Shown in pieces: positions 18,992-28,093 of a stretch of DNA of 64,000 nt. This DNA comes from Belliella baltica DSM 15883 (GTDB lineage Bacteria > Bacteroidota > Bacteroidia > Cytophagales > Cyclobacteriaceae). The stretch lies in assembly GCF_000265405.1 (NCBI RefSeq), contig NC_018010.1, forward strand, positions 2,315,501 through 2,379,500, written 5' to 3'. Position numbers and translations under genes: made by a program. Each line of letters begins with the position of its first letter. Within the stretch, counting starts at the first letter, position 1. Below the pieces are notes generated by a model. The model ran no database searches. It had not been told where the DNA came from and saw nothing but the letters and a program-made list of their open reading frames with translations.

Positions 18992-19741
18992 TTAAAATCC
19001 AATTGAGTTTCCTCCATCTACAGCTAGGCTTGTTCCAGTCACATAAGAAGAGGAGCTAGTAGCAAAATAATAAACTGCCTCAGCCACATCTTCCGGAGCT
19101 CCCATTTTCCCCATGGGTGTTCTTCCCAATACTTTATTTTTTCGTTCTGGATCTGAATCCAATGCTTTTGAAGACATCGCAGTGACTATAAAACCAGGTG
19201 CTACACAATTCACTCTTATTCCTAATGGAGATAATTCTACGGCCATAGCTTTGGTCATGCCTTCGATTGCATTTTTTGCTGCCGTGTAGGCAATTACTTT
19301 TGGAATGCCATATTTAGCTGTCATGGATGAAATCATTACAATAGATCCAAGTCCCTGTTTTACCATCACTTTACTCACTTCCCTACTTATTGCAAATACA
19401 GAAAATACATTCGTATTCATCACTTTGTAGAAATCTTCATTAGTAACTTCAAGGAAGTTTTTCTTCATATTGATTCCAGCATTATTGACCAAAATATCAA
19501 TCTGACCAAATTCACTTTTGATGCTTTCGATGAGCTCTGGAATTTTCTCTAAATCACTCAAATCAAATGCAATAGTATGTGCTAAATCACCTAGTTCAGC
19601 TTTTACATCATCGAGTTTTTGCTGATCTCTACCAATGATGATGGTTTTGATTCCTTCCTTGACAAATTTTTGACTGGTCGCCAAACCGAGTCCTGATGCA
19701 CCACCTGTGACAATCGCTATTTTTTGAGTATGTTGATTCAT
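18992..19741 (-). CDS. Short-chain dehydrogenase/reductase (sugar acid SDR)
   Basis: The 249-residue protein has the Rossmann glycine motif TGGASGLG, the NNAG strand motif, a catalytic Ser in VMISSMTAKYG, the YTAAK active-site Tyr/Lys pair and a C-terminal VDGGNSIGF. It is a classical SDR of the gluconate 5-dehydrogenase / KduD / glucose dehydrogenase type, cytoplasmic. Lying between GH67 and GH10 genes, it may reduce or oxidise a product of glucuronate or xylose metabolism. The better candidate for fructuronate reductase is the SDR at 33.9 kb. It is 237 bp from GH67 and 26 bp from the GH10 gene. Confidence 0.82.
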   Translation of the reverse strand: MNQHTQKIAIVTGGASGLGLATSQKFVKEGIKTIIIGRDQQKLDDVKAELGDLAHTIAFDLSDLEKIPELIESIKSEFGQIDILVNNAGINMKKNFLEVTNEDFYKVMNTNVFSVFAISREVSKVMVKQGLGSIVMISSMTAKYGIPKVIAYTAAKNAIEGMTKAMAVELSPLGIRVNCVAPGFIVTAMSSKALDSDPERKNKVLGRTPMGKMGAPEDVAEAVYYFATSSSSYVTGTSLAVDGGNSIGF

Positions 19742-19978
19742 TCAAGTACTGTTTTATTGCTTAATTTTAAATTTTAGATAAAGTTGGGAATTTAGGCCCA
19801 AGACGAAAGATTCAAGATATAGGACACAAGATGTGATAATAGTTAATAACAAACTCTTGAATAGTAAATTCATGGAAACCTATATCTCAACAGAGTTTAT
19901 CTCTGTCCCATAATCTTTTAATCTTTAATCCGCCACTGCGGACAAGTTCTTCTAATCCCCTAACCTTCTAACTAAATC

Positions 19979-22105
19979 TTAAATCCCCGGCACATTCTTC
20001 GGTTTGTAATTCATATAATATTCTAAATTATGCTTCGGAGATTCTACACCAGATGGTAAAGGCATTTTCGAAAATTGACCAAAATAGAGTAGACAGGCAT
20101 CACGCCACCAAGCGGCTTCTTCGGCTTGAATTTTCATAAAAGACAAAGTATGTTCAAATCGCTCCTGATCAATTTTTCCTTTCATGGATTCCCAAAGCTT
20201 GACATTTGCTCTAGCTTCATCTACTCCTTTTTGATAGTGAAGGGCAAGATTGTTCCAAAGATTTTCTCCATTTTGAAGTTTGTGTTCCCAAGGAACATGA
20301 TGAAACCATAACAAGTATTTTTCAGGAATGGAATTGATATTTCCCCAAACTGATTGCAGATTCTCTGAATATTGTCCAAGCGCATTGCTACCTGACTTGG
20401 TTCTGTCAAATCCAACTCCCGATTCAGAAGCTTGATGATAATAAGTAGAAGTCCAATCTGCTCTTGATCCACCCGTCACCCATGGCCCCGGGCCATAATG
20501 ATGGCTTTCGGCCATAATATGATGCAAACCAAGTGGAGTCATATAATTGACCACCATTTCTCGTGACTCAAGCATCATTTCTTTTACAGGAGTAATGAAA
20601 GTATCGTCATTATTAAATGTTAGTCTGAGCCAATCGTCTGCTATTTTTTCAGAATTTTCGTAAGGATTCCATGCAAGTTTTCCATAAGCATACCAATTGG
20701 CTTGGTGAAAATGATGTCCAGTCCAATTCCTATCTGTACCGATGTTGGCAACTCCTGCCATGGCAGAAAGTGAATGTCCATCCAAACTCCCATCTACAAT
20801 TTTCGCAACTTCCCTTCCTTTACCATTTACAAAAGTGTCTTCTTTCAATACCTCCTCATACATCGGTGCGAGAAATGCCAAGTGTGTATCGTGTCCCAAA
20901 TACTCTTGGGTAATCTGGAATTCCATCATCAATGGAGTGTTAGGCATTGCTCCAAACATCGGATGAAAAGGTTCTCTAGGCTGAAAGTCAATTGCACCAT
21001 TTTTAACTTGAACAATGACATTGTTTCTGAACTCACCATCTATGGGTTTGAATTCATTATATGCTTGCTTATGTCTATCATCGGGAGTGTTTTCACTGTA
21101 AACAAATGCTCTCCACATCACAATTCCACCAAACGGAGCTACTGCATCTGCAAGCATATTCGCTCCATCTGCTTGTGTTCTTCCATAATTGTGTGGGCCA
21201 GGCTGCCCTTCAGAATCAGCCTTTACAACGAAACCACCAAAGTCAGGAATGTAATCATAAACTTCCTTGGCTTTTTCTTTCCACCAATTTTGAACGACTT
21301 CATTTAATGGATCTGCAGTTTTTAATCTTCCCAGTTCAATTGGGGATGAAAATCTTGCAGTGAGATATACTTTGATGCCATAAGGTCTAAAGGCGTCTGC
21401 TAGAGCTTTTACTTTTTCTAAATATTCTGTAGTCAAGACTAGAGAATTTGCATTGACATTGGTCAAAACGGTTCCGTTGATACCAATAGAGGCATTTGCT
21501 CGAGCATAATCGAGATATTGTTGATCAATGTGACGTGGAAGTCTATGCCAATTCCAAATGCTGAATCCTGAATATCCTCTCTCAACAGTTCTGTCCAAAT
21601 TGTCCCAGTGATTAAGCACACGATGCTTAATTTTTGGCGATTGAAAAATACCTTCTTTTGGAACTTCAGATCCTTTTTGGATCAATTGAAGATAATAAAA
21701 AGTGCCATAAAGCAAACCAATATCCGTATTTGCAAGAATTAATGTTTCTGAATTTTCACTTTTAGAAATTGAAAATCCATCCTCACCTAAAGCTGTAATT
21801 TTTTCTTTATTAATTTGAAAAGTAGTTAAATTTAAATCAGATAATTTTGAGATAATCAGTTTCGGATTCTCTTGGTTTTCAGCTGGCTCGAAATTAAAAA
21901 ATCCTTTCCCAGCTCTTTTGATTTCATCATTAATGATTGCTAATGTTGGGGAAGTTGCATTGATCTGATACTTCGCAATTCCTTCTTTTTGCCAACTTTC
22001 CGCATTTTCAATAGGATAATATTGCATCCATAATTTATACCCATCATTAGCAAGGACGAATGATGAGAGAAACAGGAAGAAAATACTAAAAGGTAAAAAT
22101 TTCAT
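19979..22105 (-). CDS. GH67 alpha-glucuronidase
   Basis: This 708-residue protein carries a signal peptide (ending VLAND) and the three GH67 parts: N-terminal domain (YKLWMQYYPIENAESW), catalytic barrel (SGFSIWNWHRLPRHIDQQYL, YGRTQADGANMLADA, FVVKADSEGQPGPHNYGRT) and the helical C-terminal domain (LWFHHVPWEHKLQNG). GH67 removes 4-O-methyl-glucuronate from the non-reducing terminal xylose of xylo-oligosaccharides. Length is normal for the family. It lies 33 bp downstream of the LacI gene on the same strand, so the two are likely co-transcribed from the promoter at 23.27 kb. The GH115 at 25 kb complements it by attacking internal residues. Confidence 0.95.
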   Translation of the reverse strand: MKFLPFSIFFLFLSSFVLANDGYKLWMQYYPIENAESWQKEGIAKYQINATSPTLAIINDEIKRAGKGFFNFEPAENQENPKLIISKLSDLNLTTFQINKEKITALGEDGFSISKSENSETLILANTDIGLLYGTFYYLQLIQKGSEVPKEGIFQSPKIKHRVLNHWDNLDRTVERGYSGFSIWNWHRLPRHIDQQYLDYARANASIGINGTVLTNVNANSLVLTTEYLEKVKALADAFRPYGIKVYLTARFSSPIELGRLKTADPLNEVVQNWWKEKAKEVYDYIPDFGGFVVKADSEGQPGPHNYGRTQADGANMLADAVAPFGGIVMWRAFVYSENTPDDRHKQAYNEFKPIDGEFRNNVIVQVKNGAIDFQPREPFHPMFGAMPNTPLMMEFQITQEYLGHDTHLAFLAPMYEEVLKEDTFVNGKGREVAKIVDGSLDGHSLSAMAGVANIGTDRNWTGHHFHQANWYAYGKLAWNPYENSEKIADDWLRLTFNNDDTFITPVKEMMLESREMVVNYMTPLGLHHIMAESHHYGPGPWVTGGSRADWTSTYYHQASESGVGFDRTKSGSNALGQYSENLQSVWGNINSIPEKYLLWFHHVPWEHKLQNGENLWNNLALHYQKGVDEARANVKLWESMKGKIDQERFEHTLSFMKIQAEEAAWWRDACLLYFGQFSKMPLPSGVESPKHNLEYYMNYKPKNVPGI

Positions 22106-22138
22106 TTTGTGGTTTATAGGTTGTTGTTCAATGTATGA

Positions 22139-23176
22139 TCAGGATTTCGGCTTTTTCAAAGACGATTCTCTGATGATCAATTCTGATCTAAGCGTAATTT
22201 TATTGGTATTTTGAAGTGTTGTTGTATCAGGTTCTTCTAAATGGTTAATGAGGTTTTTCATCGCTACTTCTCCCATTTCATATCCTGGATAATTGATTGT
22301 AGTAATTTTCGGCTCAACTAATCTTGAGATAATTTCATTGTTGAAGCCGACCAAAGCCATGTCTTGTGGAACTCGAATGCCATTCATTTTTAGATGATTG
22401 AGACAGCTAGCGGCACAAGCATCATTAGAAACAAAAAGCCCATCGGGTAGTGGGTCCATTTTTAAGATTTGGCTGACAATCTCTTCTCCAGCTTCCTCAT
22501 TAATATCGGACAACACGATGACCAGATTGTCTTCAAAAGGAATGTTTTTGTCAATTAAGGCATATTTGTACCCTTTGAGCCTTTCTGCATAAACACTCAC
22601 TTCGGTACTTCCTAAGACATGTACAATTCTTCGGCAACCTTGATCTATCAGGTGATTTGTAGCAATTTGTGCCGATTGAATATTGTCTATCGAAACACCC
22701 GTACTAATATCAGTATTTGCAATTCTATCATAAAAAATAACTGGAATCCCTTTTTTGTAGAAGGGTGAAAAATGCTCCAAATTCTCAGCACCACTTGCCA
22801 AAGAAATCAAAAGCCCATCAACTCTACTATTGAACATTGACTTTGTATTTGCAATTTCCTTTTCACTTGATTCCAAAGATTGACTTATGACCAAGTTAAA
22901 CCCTGCTTCACTCGCTACTTTTTCCATTCCAGCAAGTACAGAAGCTTGGAAGTTACTTTTTAAGCTAGGAACAATTACCCCAATGTTATTACTTCTTTTG
23001 CTTCTTAGGTTTGCTGCAAAAATATTCGATTGATAACCTAATTCAGATGCAGCATCGAAGATTTTCTTTTTTGTCTTCTCTTTTACAGCAGGATGATTGT
23101 TCAATGCCCTACTTACAGTCGTAGGGGAAACTCCTAAGCCTTTTGCTATATCGTATATCGTTATTTCTTTCTCCAT
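22139..23176 (-). CDS. LacI-family transcriptional regulator of the xylan/glucuronate genes
   Basis: The 345-residue protein starts with a LacI HTH (ITIYDIAKGLGVSPTTVSRA then LNNHPAV) and a hinge helix (FAANLRSKRSNNIGVIVP), followed by a periplasmic-binding-like sensor core (GLLISLASGAENL, GIPVIFYDRI, PDGLFVSNDACA, VGFNNEIISRLVEP). LacI proteins bind palindromes with a central CG, and two TGAAATCGGTT sites lie in its upstream gap and one beside a GH43 gene. It heads the operon lacI-GH67-SDR-GH10. The likely effector is a xylose- or glucuronate-derived sugar, inferred from the neighbours. Confidence 0.9.
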   Translation of the reverse strand: MEKEITIYDIAKGLGVSPTTVSRALNNHPAVKEKTKKKIFDAASELGYQSNIFAANLRSKRSNNIGVIVPSLKSNFQASVLAGMEKVASEAGFNLVISQSLESSEKEIANTKSMFNSRVDGLLISLASGAENLEHFSPFYKKGIPVIFYDRIANTDISTGVSIDNIQSAQIATNHLIDQGCRRIVHVLGSTEVSVYAERLKGYKYALIDKNIPFEDNLVIVLSDINEEAGEEIVSQILKMDPLPDGLFVSNDACAASCLNHLKMNGIRVPQDMALVGFNNEIISRLVEPKITTINYPGYEMGEVAMKNLINHLEEPDTTTLQNTNKITLRSELIIRESSLKKPKS

Positions 23177-23262
23177 GAATGATCTTAATCTTATGACAAA
23201 TGTTCAGTTCTTTGTAAGATAATAAACATTCATTTTTCTAAGACATAAAAATAGGTATCGTT

Positions 23263-23292
23263 CAAAAGTATTCTTTTTATGATTTATTTCAA
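23263..23292 (-). promoter_or_regulatory. Bacteroidota-type promoter of the lacI-GH67 operon
   Basis: On the - strand the -33 box TTTG (TTG at 23290-23292) and the -7 box TACTTTTG (23263-23270) are separated by exactly 19 bp, matching the Bacteroidota TTG-N19-TAnnTTTG consensus. The start point would be near 23257, about 80 nt ahead of the lacI ATG. The operator at 23303 lies just upstream of the -33 box. Confidence 0.65.
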
Positions 23293-23302
23293 AGCTTTTT
23301 TA

Positions 23303-23316
23303 TGAAATCGGTTGTA
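23303..23316 (+). promoter_or_regulatory. LacI-family operator 1 (TGAAATCGGTTGTA)
   Basis: A half-palindromic TGAAA-TCGG-TTgta site with the central CG expected for LacI-family regulators. It lies upstream of the lacI promoter and shares 11 bases with operator 2 at 23583 and operator 3 at 32219. Confidence 0.6.
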
Positions 23317-23582
23317 TTTATATTTTTTATGTTTTAAGAATTTCGCTATTCTCTTTTCCGAAATTATCAACAGACTTCTTTCAAAAGCCAAGTTTATTAA
23401 AGTTATACTTTTGATATTAAGGTTTTTAACTGTAAAAACCTTAATAAAATAGAGAAAAATGGAAATTCTAACTAATTGAATAATGAGTTGATTTTCTTTT
23501 AAAAATAGTATTTCTATGATCTGAAAGGATCAAGTTTTTATTTCTAAATCTTGACACTTTTAAGAAAATTTTGATAAAAAAA

Positions 23583-23597
23583 TGAAATCGGTTGCAT
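23583..23597 (+). promoter_or_regulatory. LacI-family operator 2 (TGAAATCGGTTGCAT)
   Basis: Second copy of the operator, 280 bp from operator 1 and ~385 bp upstream of uxuA. The 280-bp spacing would allow DNA looping between the two sites. It probably controls the rightward uxuA-GH115-xylB-xylA genes. Confidence 0.6.
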
Positions 23598-23599
23598 TT

Positions 23600-23968
23600 T
23601 TATTTATTTTTTCTCAAGTTTATAATTCGAAAGTGAAATGCTTCTCAACTTATTTGTTGGGAATTAGTTTTTGAAGAATTCATAAAGATGTAATTCAAAA
23701 CAAAAGCCAAATGCATATCATTTCTTTGGATCAAACTTTGGTGCATGCTGCAATTTGAATTTCAAAATGCAGCTGTTATACATAGTTCAATAAATATTAG
23801 GGTTTATTATTCATTACCGGAGTTCCTTCTGGGAACTTCCGGTTTTATTTATGTCCAAAAAATATAAACTCTTCACTTTTACTTTTTAAAGTTCGGTGAA
23901 TTGATTTTTGGTCAGTTTAAACAAGAATATCTAAGAAAAGCTCGTATTAATTGAAGTGAAAATAGTGA
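23600..23968 (+). other. Long non-coding leader ahead of uxuA with a terminator-like stem-loop
   Basis: The gap 23177-23968 has no gene. After the operator at 23583, ~220 bp of AT-rich sequence lead into an inverted repeat at 23816-23842 (ACCGGAGTTCC, loop TTCT, GGAACTTCCGGT with one bulged A) followed by TTTTATTT. The structure is an intrinsic terminator in the + direction with no gene in front of it. It could end a small RNA, act as an attenuator in the uxuA 5' leader, or be left over from a deleted gene such as a transporter. Confidence 0.5.
23816..23850 (+). terminator. Stem-loop with T-tract, no coding gene upstream
   Basis: An 11-12-bp stem (ACCGGA-GTTCC with GGAACTTCCGGT) closed by TTCT and followed by TTTTATTT. 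See the leader entry for possible roles. Confidence 0.65.
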
Positions 23969-25144
23969 ATGAGAAATAGTCTAATTCAATCTTGGCGTTG
24001 GTACGGATCCAATGACCCTGTTAGTCTTCAGGATATCCGTCAAGCTGGAGCTACTGCGGTGGTATCAGCACTCCATCATGTGCCTCATGGTGATATTTGG
24101 GAATTAGATGATATTTTGGAACGAAAAAAAATCATCGAAGCAGCAGGTCTAAAATGGTTAGTTGTCGAATCAGTCCCTGTTCATGAAGCGATTAAAACAA
24201 ATAGTGCCGAAGCGCCAAAATTTTTAGAAAATTATAAAATATCTCTCAAGAATCTAGCTAAAGCGGGCTTAAAAATAATCTGCTATAATTTCATGCCTGT
24301 CTTAGATTGGACGAGAACTGACCTGAACTTTGCTTTACCAAATGGAGCAAAAGCTTTATGTTTAGATTGGGCTGATTTGGCCTATTTTGATATTTACATG
24401 CTCAAAAGAGAAGGAGCAGAAGCAGATTACTCCAATCAGGTGATTTCTATTTTGAACAAAAGATTGGATACTTACACTCCTGAAAAAGTAGCTGCTTTAA
24501 ATGAAATAATCTGCATGGGGGTTCCCACAGAAGGAAGTGTGAATTTGGAACAGCTTCATGAAAGCTTGGCTATTTATGAGAATATAGGAAAGGACGGATT
24601 GAGAAAAAATCTCGCATTATTTTTAGAGGCTATTGCCGATGTTTGTGAGTCCTATGATTTGAAAATGACGATTCATCCAGATGATCCGCCTTTTCCAATT
24701 TTGGGATTACCGAGAATAGCTTCGAATCATGAAGATCTCAAATGGATCTTGAATGCTGTAGATCGACCTTTCAATGGCATTTGTTTTTGCACCGGTTCTT
24801 TGGGAGCAGGTGCATTCAATGATATTCCGAAAATTCTTCATGATTTAGGCGATCGCGTTTATTTTGCCCATTTGAGAAATGTTAAGAAGGACCATTTTGG
24901 GAATTTTCATGAATCGGATCATTTGGATGGTGATGTAGATATGTTTGCTGTTATGAAAGAATTGATCAAATTCAACGAAAACAGAATTGAGCCTATACCA
25001 TTTAGACCAGACCATGGTCATCAAATGCTAGATGATTTACATAAAGTGACAAATCCGGGGTATTCTGCGATCGGAAGATTAAAAGGCCTTGCAGAGTTAA
25101 GAGGTTTGGAAATGGGGATAAAGAGAATGATGCTAGATGGCTAG
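23969..25144 (+). CDS. uxuA: Mannonate dehydratase
   Basis: This 391-residue cytoplasmic enzyme converts D-mannonate to 2-keto-3-deoxygluconate in glucuronate breakdown. UxuA motifs include SWRWYGSNDPVSL at the N-terminus, ALHHVPHGDIWELDDI, YNFMPVLDWTRTDL, MTIHPDDPPFPILGLPRI, FCTGSLGAG and FAHLRNVK, which include the metal-binding His/Cys/Asp residues. It is the first gene of the + strand group with GH115, xylB and xylA, 42 bp ahead of GH115, and is preceded by a LacI-type operator. It would work with the UxuB-type SDR at 33.9 kb; a glucuronate isomerase (UxaC) is not in the window. Confidence 0.95.
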   Translation: MRNSLIQSWRWYGSNDPVSLQDIRQAGATAVVSALHHVPHGDIWELDDILERKKIIEAAGLKWLVVESVPVHEAIKTNSAEAPKFLENYKISLKNLAKAGLKIICYNFMPVLDWTRTDLNFALPNGAKALCLDWADLAYFDIYMLKREGAEADYSNQVISILNKRLDTYTPEKVAALNEIICMGVPTEGSVNLEQLHESLAIYENIGKDGLRKNLALFLEAIADVCESYDLKMTIHPDDPPFPILGLPRIASNHEDLKWILNAVDRPFNGICFCTGSLGAGAFNDIPKILHDLGDRVYFAHLRNVKKDHFGNFHESDHLDGDVDMFAVMKELIKFNENRIEPIPFRPDHGHQMLDDLHKVTNPGYSAIGRLKGLAELRGLEMGIKRMMLDG

Positions 25145-25186
25145 ACTAACAAAAAACTGATTTCCAATTAACCTTAAACCTAACCA

Positions 25187-28039
25187 ATGAACCAGTATTT
25201 TAAAAGCTTATTTATTTTTCACCTCTTCATTTTTATGTGGAGTTCAATTTATGCGCAATCAAATATTCCTCAATTTGTATCTACGCATTCCTCTTTAAAC
25301 AGCTTTCCGTTGGTTGAAGGAACTGCTGCGCCAATTATCTTCGATGGAACTGATGAGGGGATACTTTTGGCAGTTGAAAATTTACAAAAGGATATTCAAG
25401 CTGTTTCAGGTAAAAGCGCTGATCTGAAAAGGGGGATAGAAGCGGAAAATACGGTTTTGATCATTGGGCAGTTGGGCGAAAGTATTTTGATTGATGAATT
25501 GGTTAAAAAGGGAAGGATCGAAATTTCTCATCTAGCAAACAAATGGGAGACATTTCAAATTCAAACCATACAAAATCCACTTCCAGGAATTGATCAAGCT
25601 TTAGTAATCGTAGGAAGCGATAAAAGAGGAACGATTTTCGGCATTTATGAGCTTTCAAAGCAAATCGGGGTTTCCCCTTGGAATTGGTGGGCAGATGTTC
25701 CTGTAAAGGAAAAGTCTGCTATTTTTATTCATCATGGGATTTATTCCAAAGGAACACCAGCAGTAAAATACAGAGGGATTTTTATCAATGACGAGGCACC
25801 TGCTTTATCGGGTTGGACACAAGAAAAATTTGGTGGTTTTAACCATAAATTTTACGGTCACGTTTTCGAGTTGATTTTAAGATTGCAGGGTAATTATCTA
25901 TGGCCAGCCATGTGGGGTCGCGCTTTTTATGATGATGATCCTTTGAATGGGCCTTTGGCTGATAAATATGGTATTGTGATTGGTACTTCACATCACGAAC
26001 CTTTGATGCGAGCTCATGCTGAATGGTCAAAGTACGGTGAAGGAGATTGGAATTACCAGACCAATAAGAAAGTCTTGCAGGATTTTTGGAAAACTGGCAT
26101 GGAAAGACAGGGGAGTATGGAAGCTACTGTTTCGCTCGGTATGAGAGGTGATGGTGATGAGCCCATGAGTGAAGAAAATAATATAGCATTGCTTGAAGAA
26201 ATTGTTGCGGATCAACGAAGAATCATAGAAGAAGTAACTGGGAAACCAGCTTCTGAAACTCCACAATTTTGGGCATTGTATAAAGAAGTTCAAGAGTACT
26301 ATGATAAAGGAATGCGAGTTCCTGATGATGTCACACTGCTGTTATGTGATGACAACTGGGGCAATGTCCGCAAACTTCCTGCTATTGGAGCAAAAGACCG
26401 AAAAGGTGGTTATGGGATGTATTATCACTTTGATTATGTTGGTGGTCCGAGAAATTACAAGTGGATCAATACGAATCCGTTGCCAAAAATTTGGGAGCAG
26501 ATGAACCGGACCTATCAACATGGAGTGGATGAACTTTGGGTAGTCAATGTCGGAGATATCAAGCCAATGGAGATGCCAATTTCTTTTTTCTTGGATTTTG
26601 CATGGAATCCCGATGCGATGCCTTCCACTTCGATTTCGCAGTACACCAAGGATTGGGTAGGAAATCAGTTCGGATCGGAGTATGCATCAGAGATTGCTCA
26701 GCTTGTTTCAGGATTTGGAAAATTGAGTGGGAGAAGAAAGCCGGAACTATTGAATCATAAAACATATAGTGTTCATTTTTATAATGAAATGTCTTCTGTT
26801 TCGGAAGAATGGAAGGAACTTGAAATATTGAGTGATTTTGTAAAATCAAAACTCGCGATTACTTATCACGACGCTTATTACCAATTGGTAGAACATCCAA
26901 TCAAAGCATCTGCAAATCTTCACCGACTTTATGAAAGTACGGCTTTAAATGAATTGTATCATGCGCAAGGCCGAAATCTAACGAATAAGAAAGCTGACGA
27001 AGTCAAAACTTATTTTGAAAATGATGCTTTGATTTCAGCATTTTATAATAACTCACTTGCCGATGGAAAATGGTCACACATGATGGATCAGACCCATATT
27101 GGTTACACAAGTTGGCAAGAACCCCGAACGAATGTAATTCCACAGATAGATTACCTAGAAGTGCCGGAGAAAGGATCACTAGGTGTTTCAATTTCAGAAA
27201 GCACAGCATTTTTCCCGGAAAGTAAATCACTCAAATCAGTGACTTTATCTCCTTTTGACAATCAAAAAGTGAAACTGGAGCTGTTCAACAGAGGTGAATC
27301 ATCTATTGATTTCAAAATCAACAATAAGTCAAAATGGTTAAAAACCAGCTTAGAATCAGGAGAAATAGAAACACAGGTTGATGTTGTGCTTGAAGTTGAT
27401 TGGTCACTCGCTCCAAAAGGAAAATCCATAGCTGAATTTGAAATAAGAAGTGGAAAAGATAAGGTAAAGGTGGAAGTTCCGATTCATAGTTATGAAATTG
27501 AGGAATCATTTAAAGGATTCGTGCCTTCATTCGGAGTCCTCGCAATGGAAGCGGATCACTTTTCTTCTAAATACGAAGAGAATCCAGTTAGATGGCAGGT
27601 TGTAGAGGACTTGGGTAAAACTGGCAACTCAATAATGGCTACTCCGGAAATTGCTTTTACGGAATCAGATACGATACAGGGTAGCTATTTGACATATGAT
27701 GTTTGGTTTGAAGAAGCCGGGGAATATGAAGTAAATGTTTTGACAGGTCCTACTTTAAACTATTTGAATGCTGAGAAAGGAATTCAATATGGACTTGCAG
27801 CCAATGAAGGTGAACCGATTTTGGTCTCGATTCATGAAAACGAAAGACAAAGAAGATGGGATACTTGGGTTTCCAACTCAATTAATGTGACGAAAAGAAA
27901 GCTGAATTTTCAAAAAGGTCACAATCAGCTCAAATTGTATATGGTCAATCCAGGAGTAGTTTTCCAGAAAATAATCATAGATGCTGGAGGTTTGCAAGAA
28001 AGCAATCTTGGACCAAAAGAGAGTTTCTTTAAGTATTAA
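25187..28039 (+). CDS. GH115 alpha-glucuronidase
   Basis: The 950-residue protein has a signal peptide (ending SIYAQ), an N-terminal GH-accessory domain (~45-170), a large catalytic region with the GH115 lines KYRGIFINDEAPAL, GNYLWPAMWGRAFYDDD, TSHHEPLMRAHAEW, MRGDGDEPMSE, LLLCDDNWGNVRKLP and WVVNVGDIKPMEMPISFFLD, and C-terminal beta domains with GVLAMEADHFSSKYE. Unlike GH67, GH115 removes (methyl)glucuronate from internal as well as terminal xylose residues of polymeric xylan. It follows uxuA by 42 bp and precedes xylB by 54 bp, so release of the uronic acid and its breakdown are co-expressed. Length is normal. Confidence 0.95.
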   Translation: MNQYFKSLFIFHLFIFMWSSIYAQSNIPQFVSTHSSLNSFPLVEGTAAPIIFDGTDEGILLAVENLQKDIQAVSGKSADLKRGIEAENTVLIIGQLGESILIDELVKKGRIEISHLANKWETFQIQTIQNPLPGIDQALVIVGSDKRGTIFGIYELSKQIGVSPWNWWADVPVKEKSAIFIHHGIYSKGTPAVKYRGIFINDEAPALSGWTQEKFGGFNHKFYGHVFELILRLQGNYLWPAMWGRAFYDDDPLNGPLADKYGIVIGTSHHEPLMRAHAEWSKYGEGDWNYQTNKKVLQDFWKTGMERQGSMEATVSLGMRGDGDEPMSEENNIALLEEIVADQRRIIEEVTGKPASETPQFWALYKEVQEYYDKGMRVPDDVTLLLCDDNWGNVRKLPAIGAKDRKGGYGMYYHFDYVGGPRNYKWINTNPLPKIWEQMNRTYQHGVDELWVVNVGDIKPMEMPISFFLDFAWNPDAMPSTSISQYTKDWVGNQFGSEYASEIAQLVSGFGKLSGRRKPELLNHKTYSVHFYNEMSSVSEEWKELEILSDFVKSKLAITYHDAYYQLVEHPIKASANLHRLYESTALNELYHAQGRNLTNKKADEVKTYFENDALISAFYNNSLADGKWSHMMDQTHIGYTSWQEPRTNVIPQIDYLEVPEKGSLGVSISESTAFFPESKSLKSVTLSPFDNQKVKLELFNRGESSIDFKINNKSKWLKTSLESGEIETQVDVVLEVDWSLAPKGKSIAEFEIRSGKDKVKVEVPIHSYEIEESFKGFVPSFGVLAMEADHFSSKYEENPVRWQVVEDLGKTGNSIMATPEIAFTESDTIQGSYLTYDVWFEEAGEYEVNVLTGPTLNYLNAEKGIQYGLAANEGEPILVSIHENERQRRWDTWVSNSINVTKRKLNFQKGHNQLKLYMVNPGVVFQKIIIDAGGLQESNLGPKESFFKY

Positions 28040-28093
28040 GAGAATAGAGATAAAGTTGTTGCAATAGGCAAAAACTAGATTAATTATCAAAAA

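Noticed and set aside
18992..19741. Considered this SDR as UxuB (fructuronate reductase).
   Set aside because: The SDR at 33.9 kb has the closer UxuB-type motifs (NRTLLTNPDG and PVDGGFTAYSGV), so this one is kept as a generic sugar-acid SDR.
23540..23580. TTGACA...TTTTGATAAA upstream of operator 2 as the uxuA promoter.
   Set aside because: The spacing between TTG and the TTTTG box is 12-15 bp and not ~19, and the -7 box lacks the leading TA.
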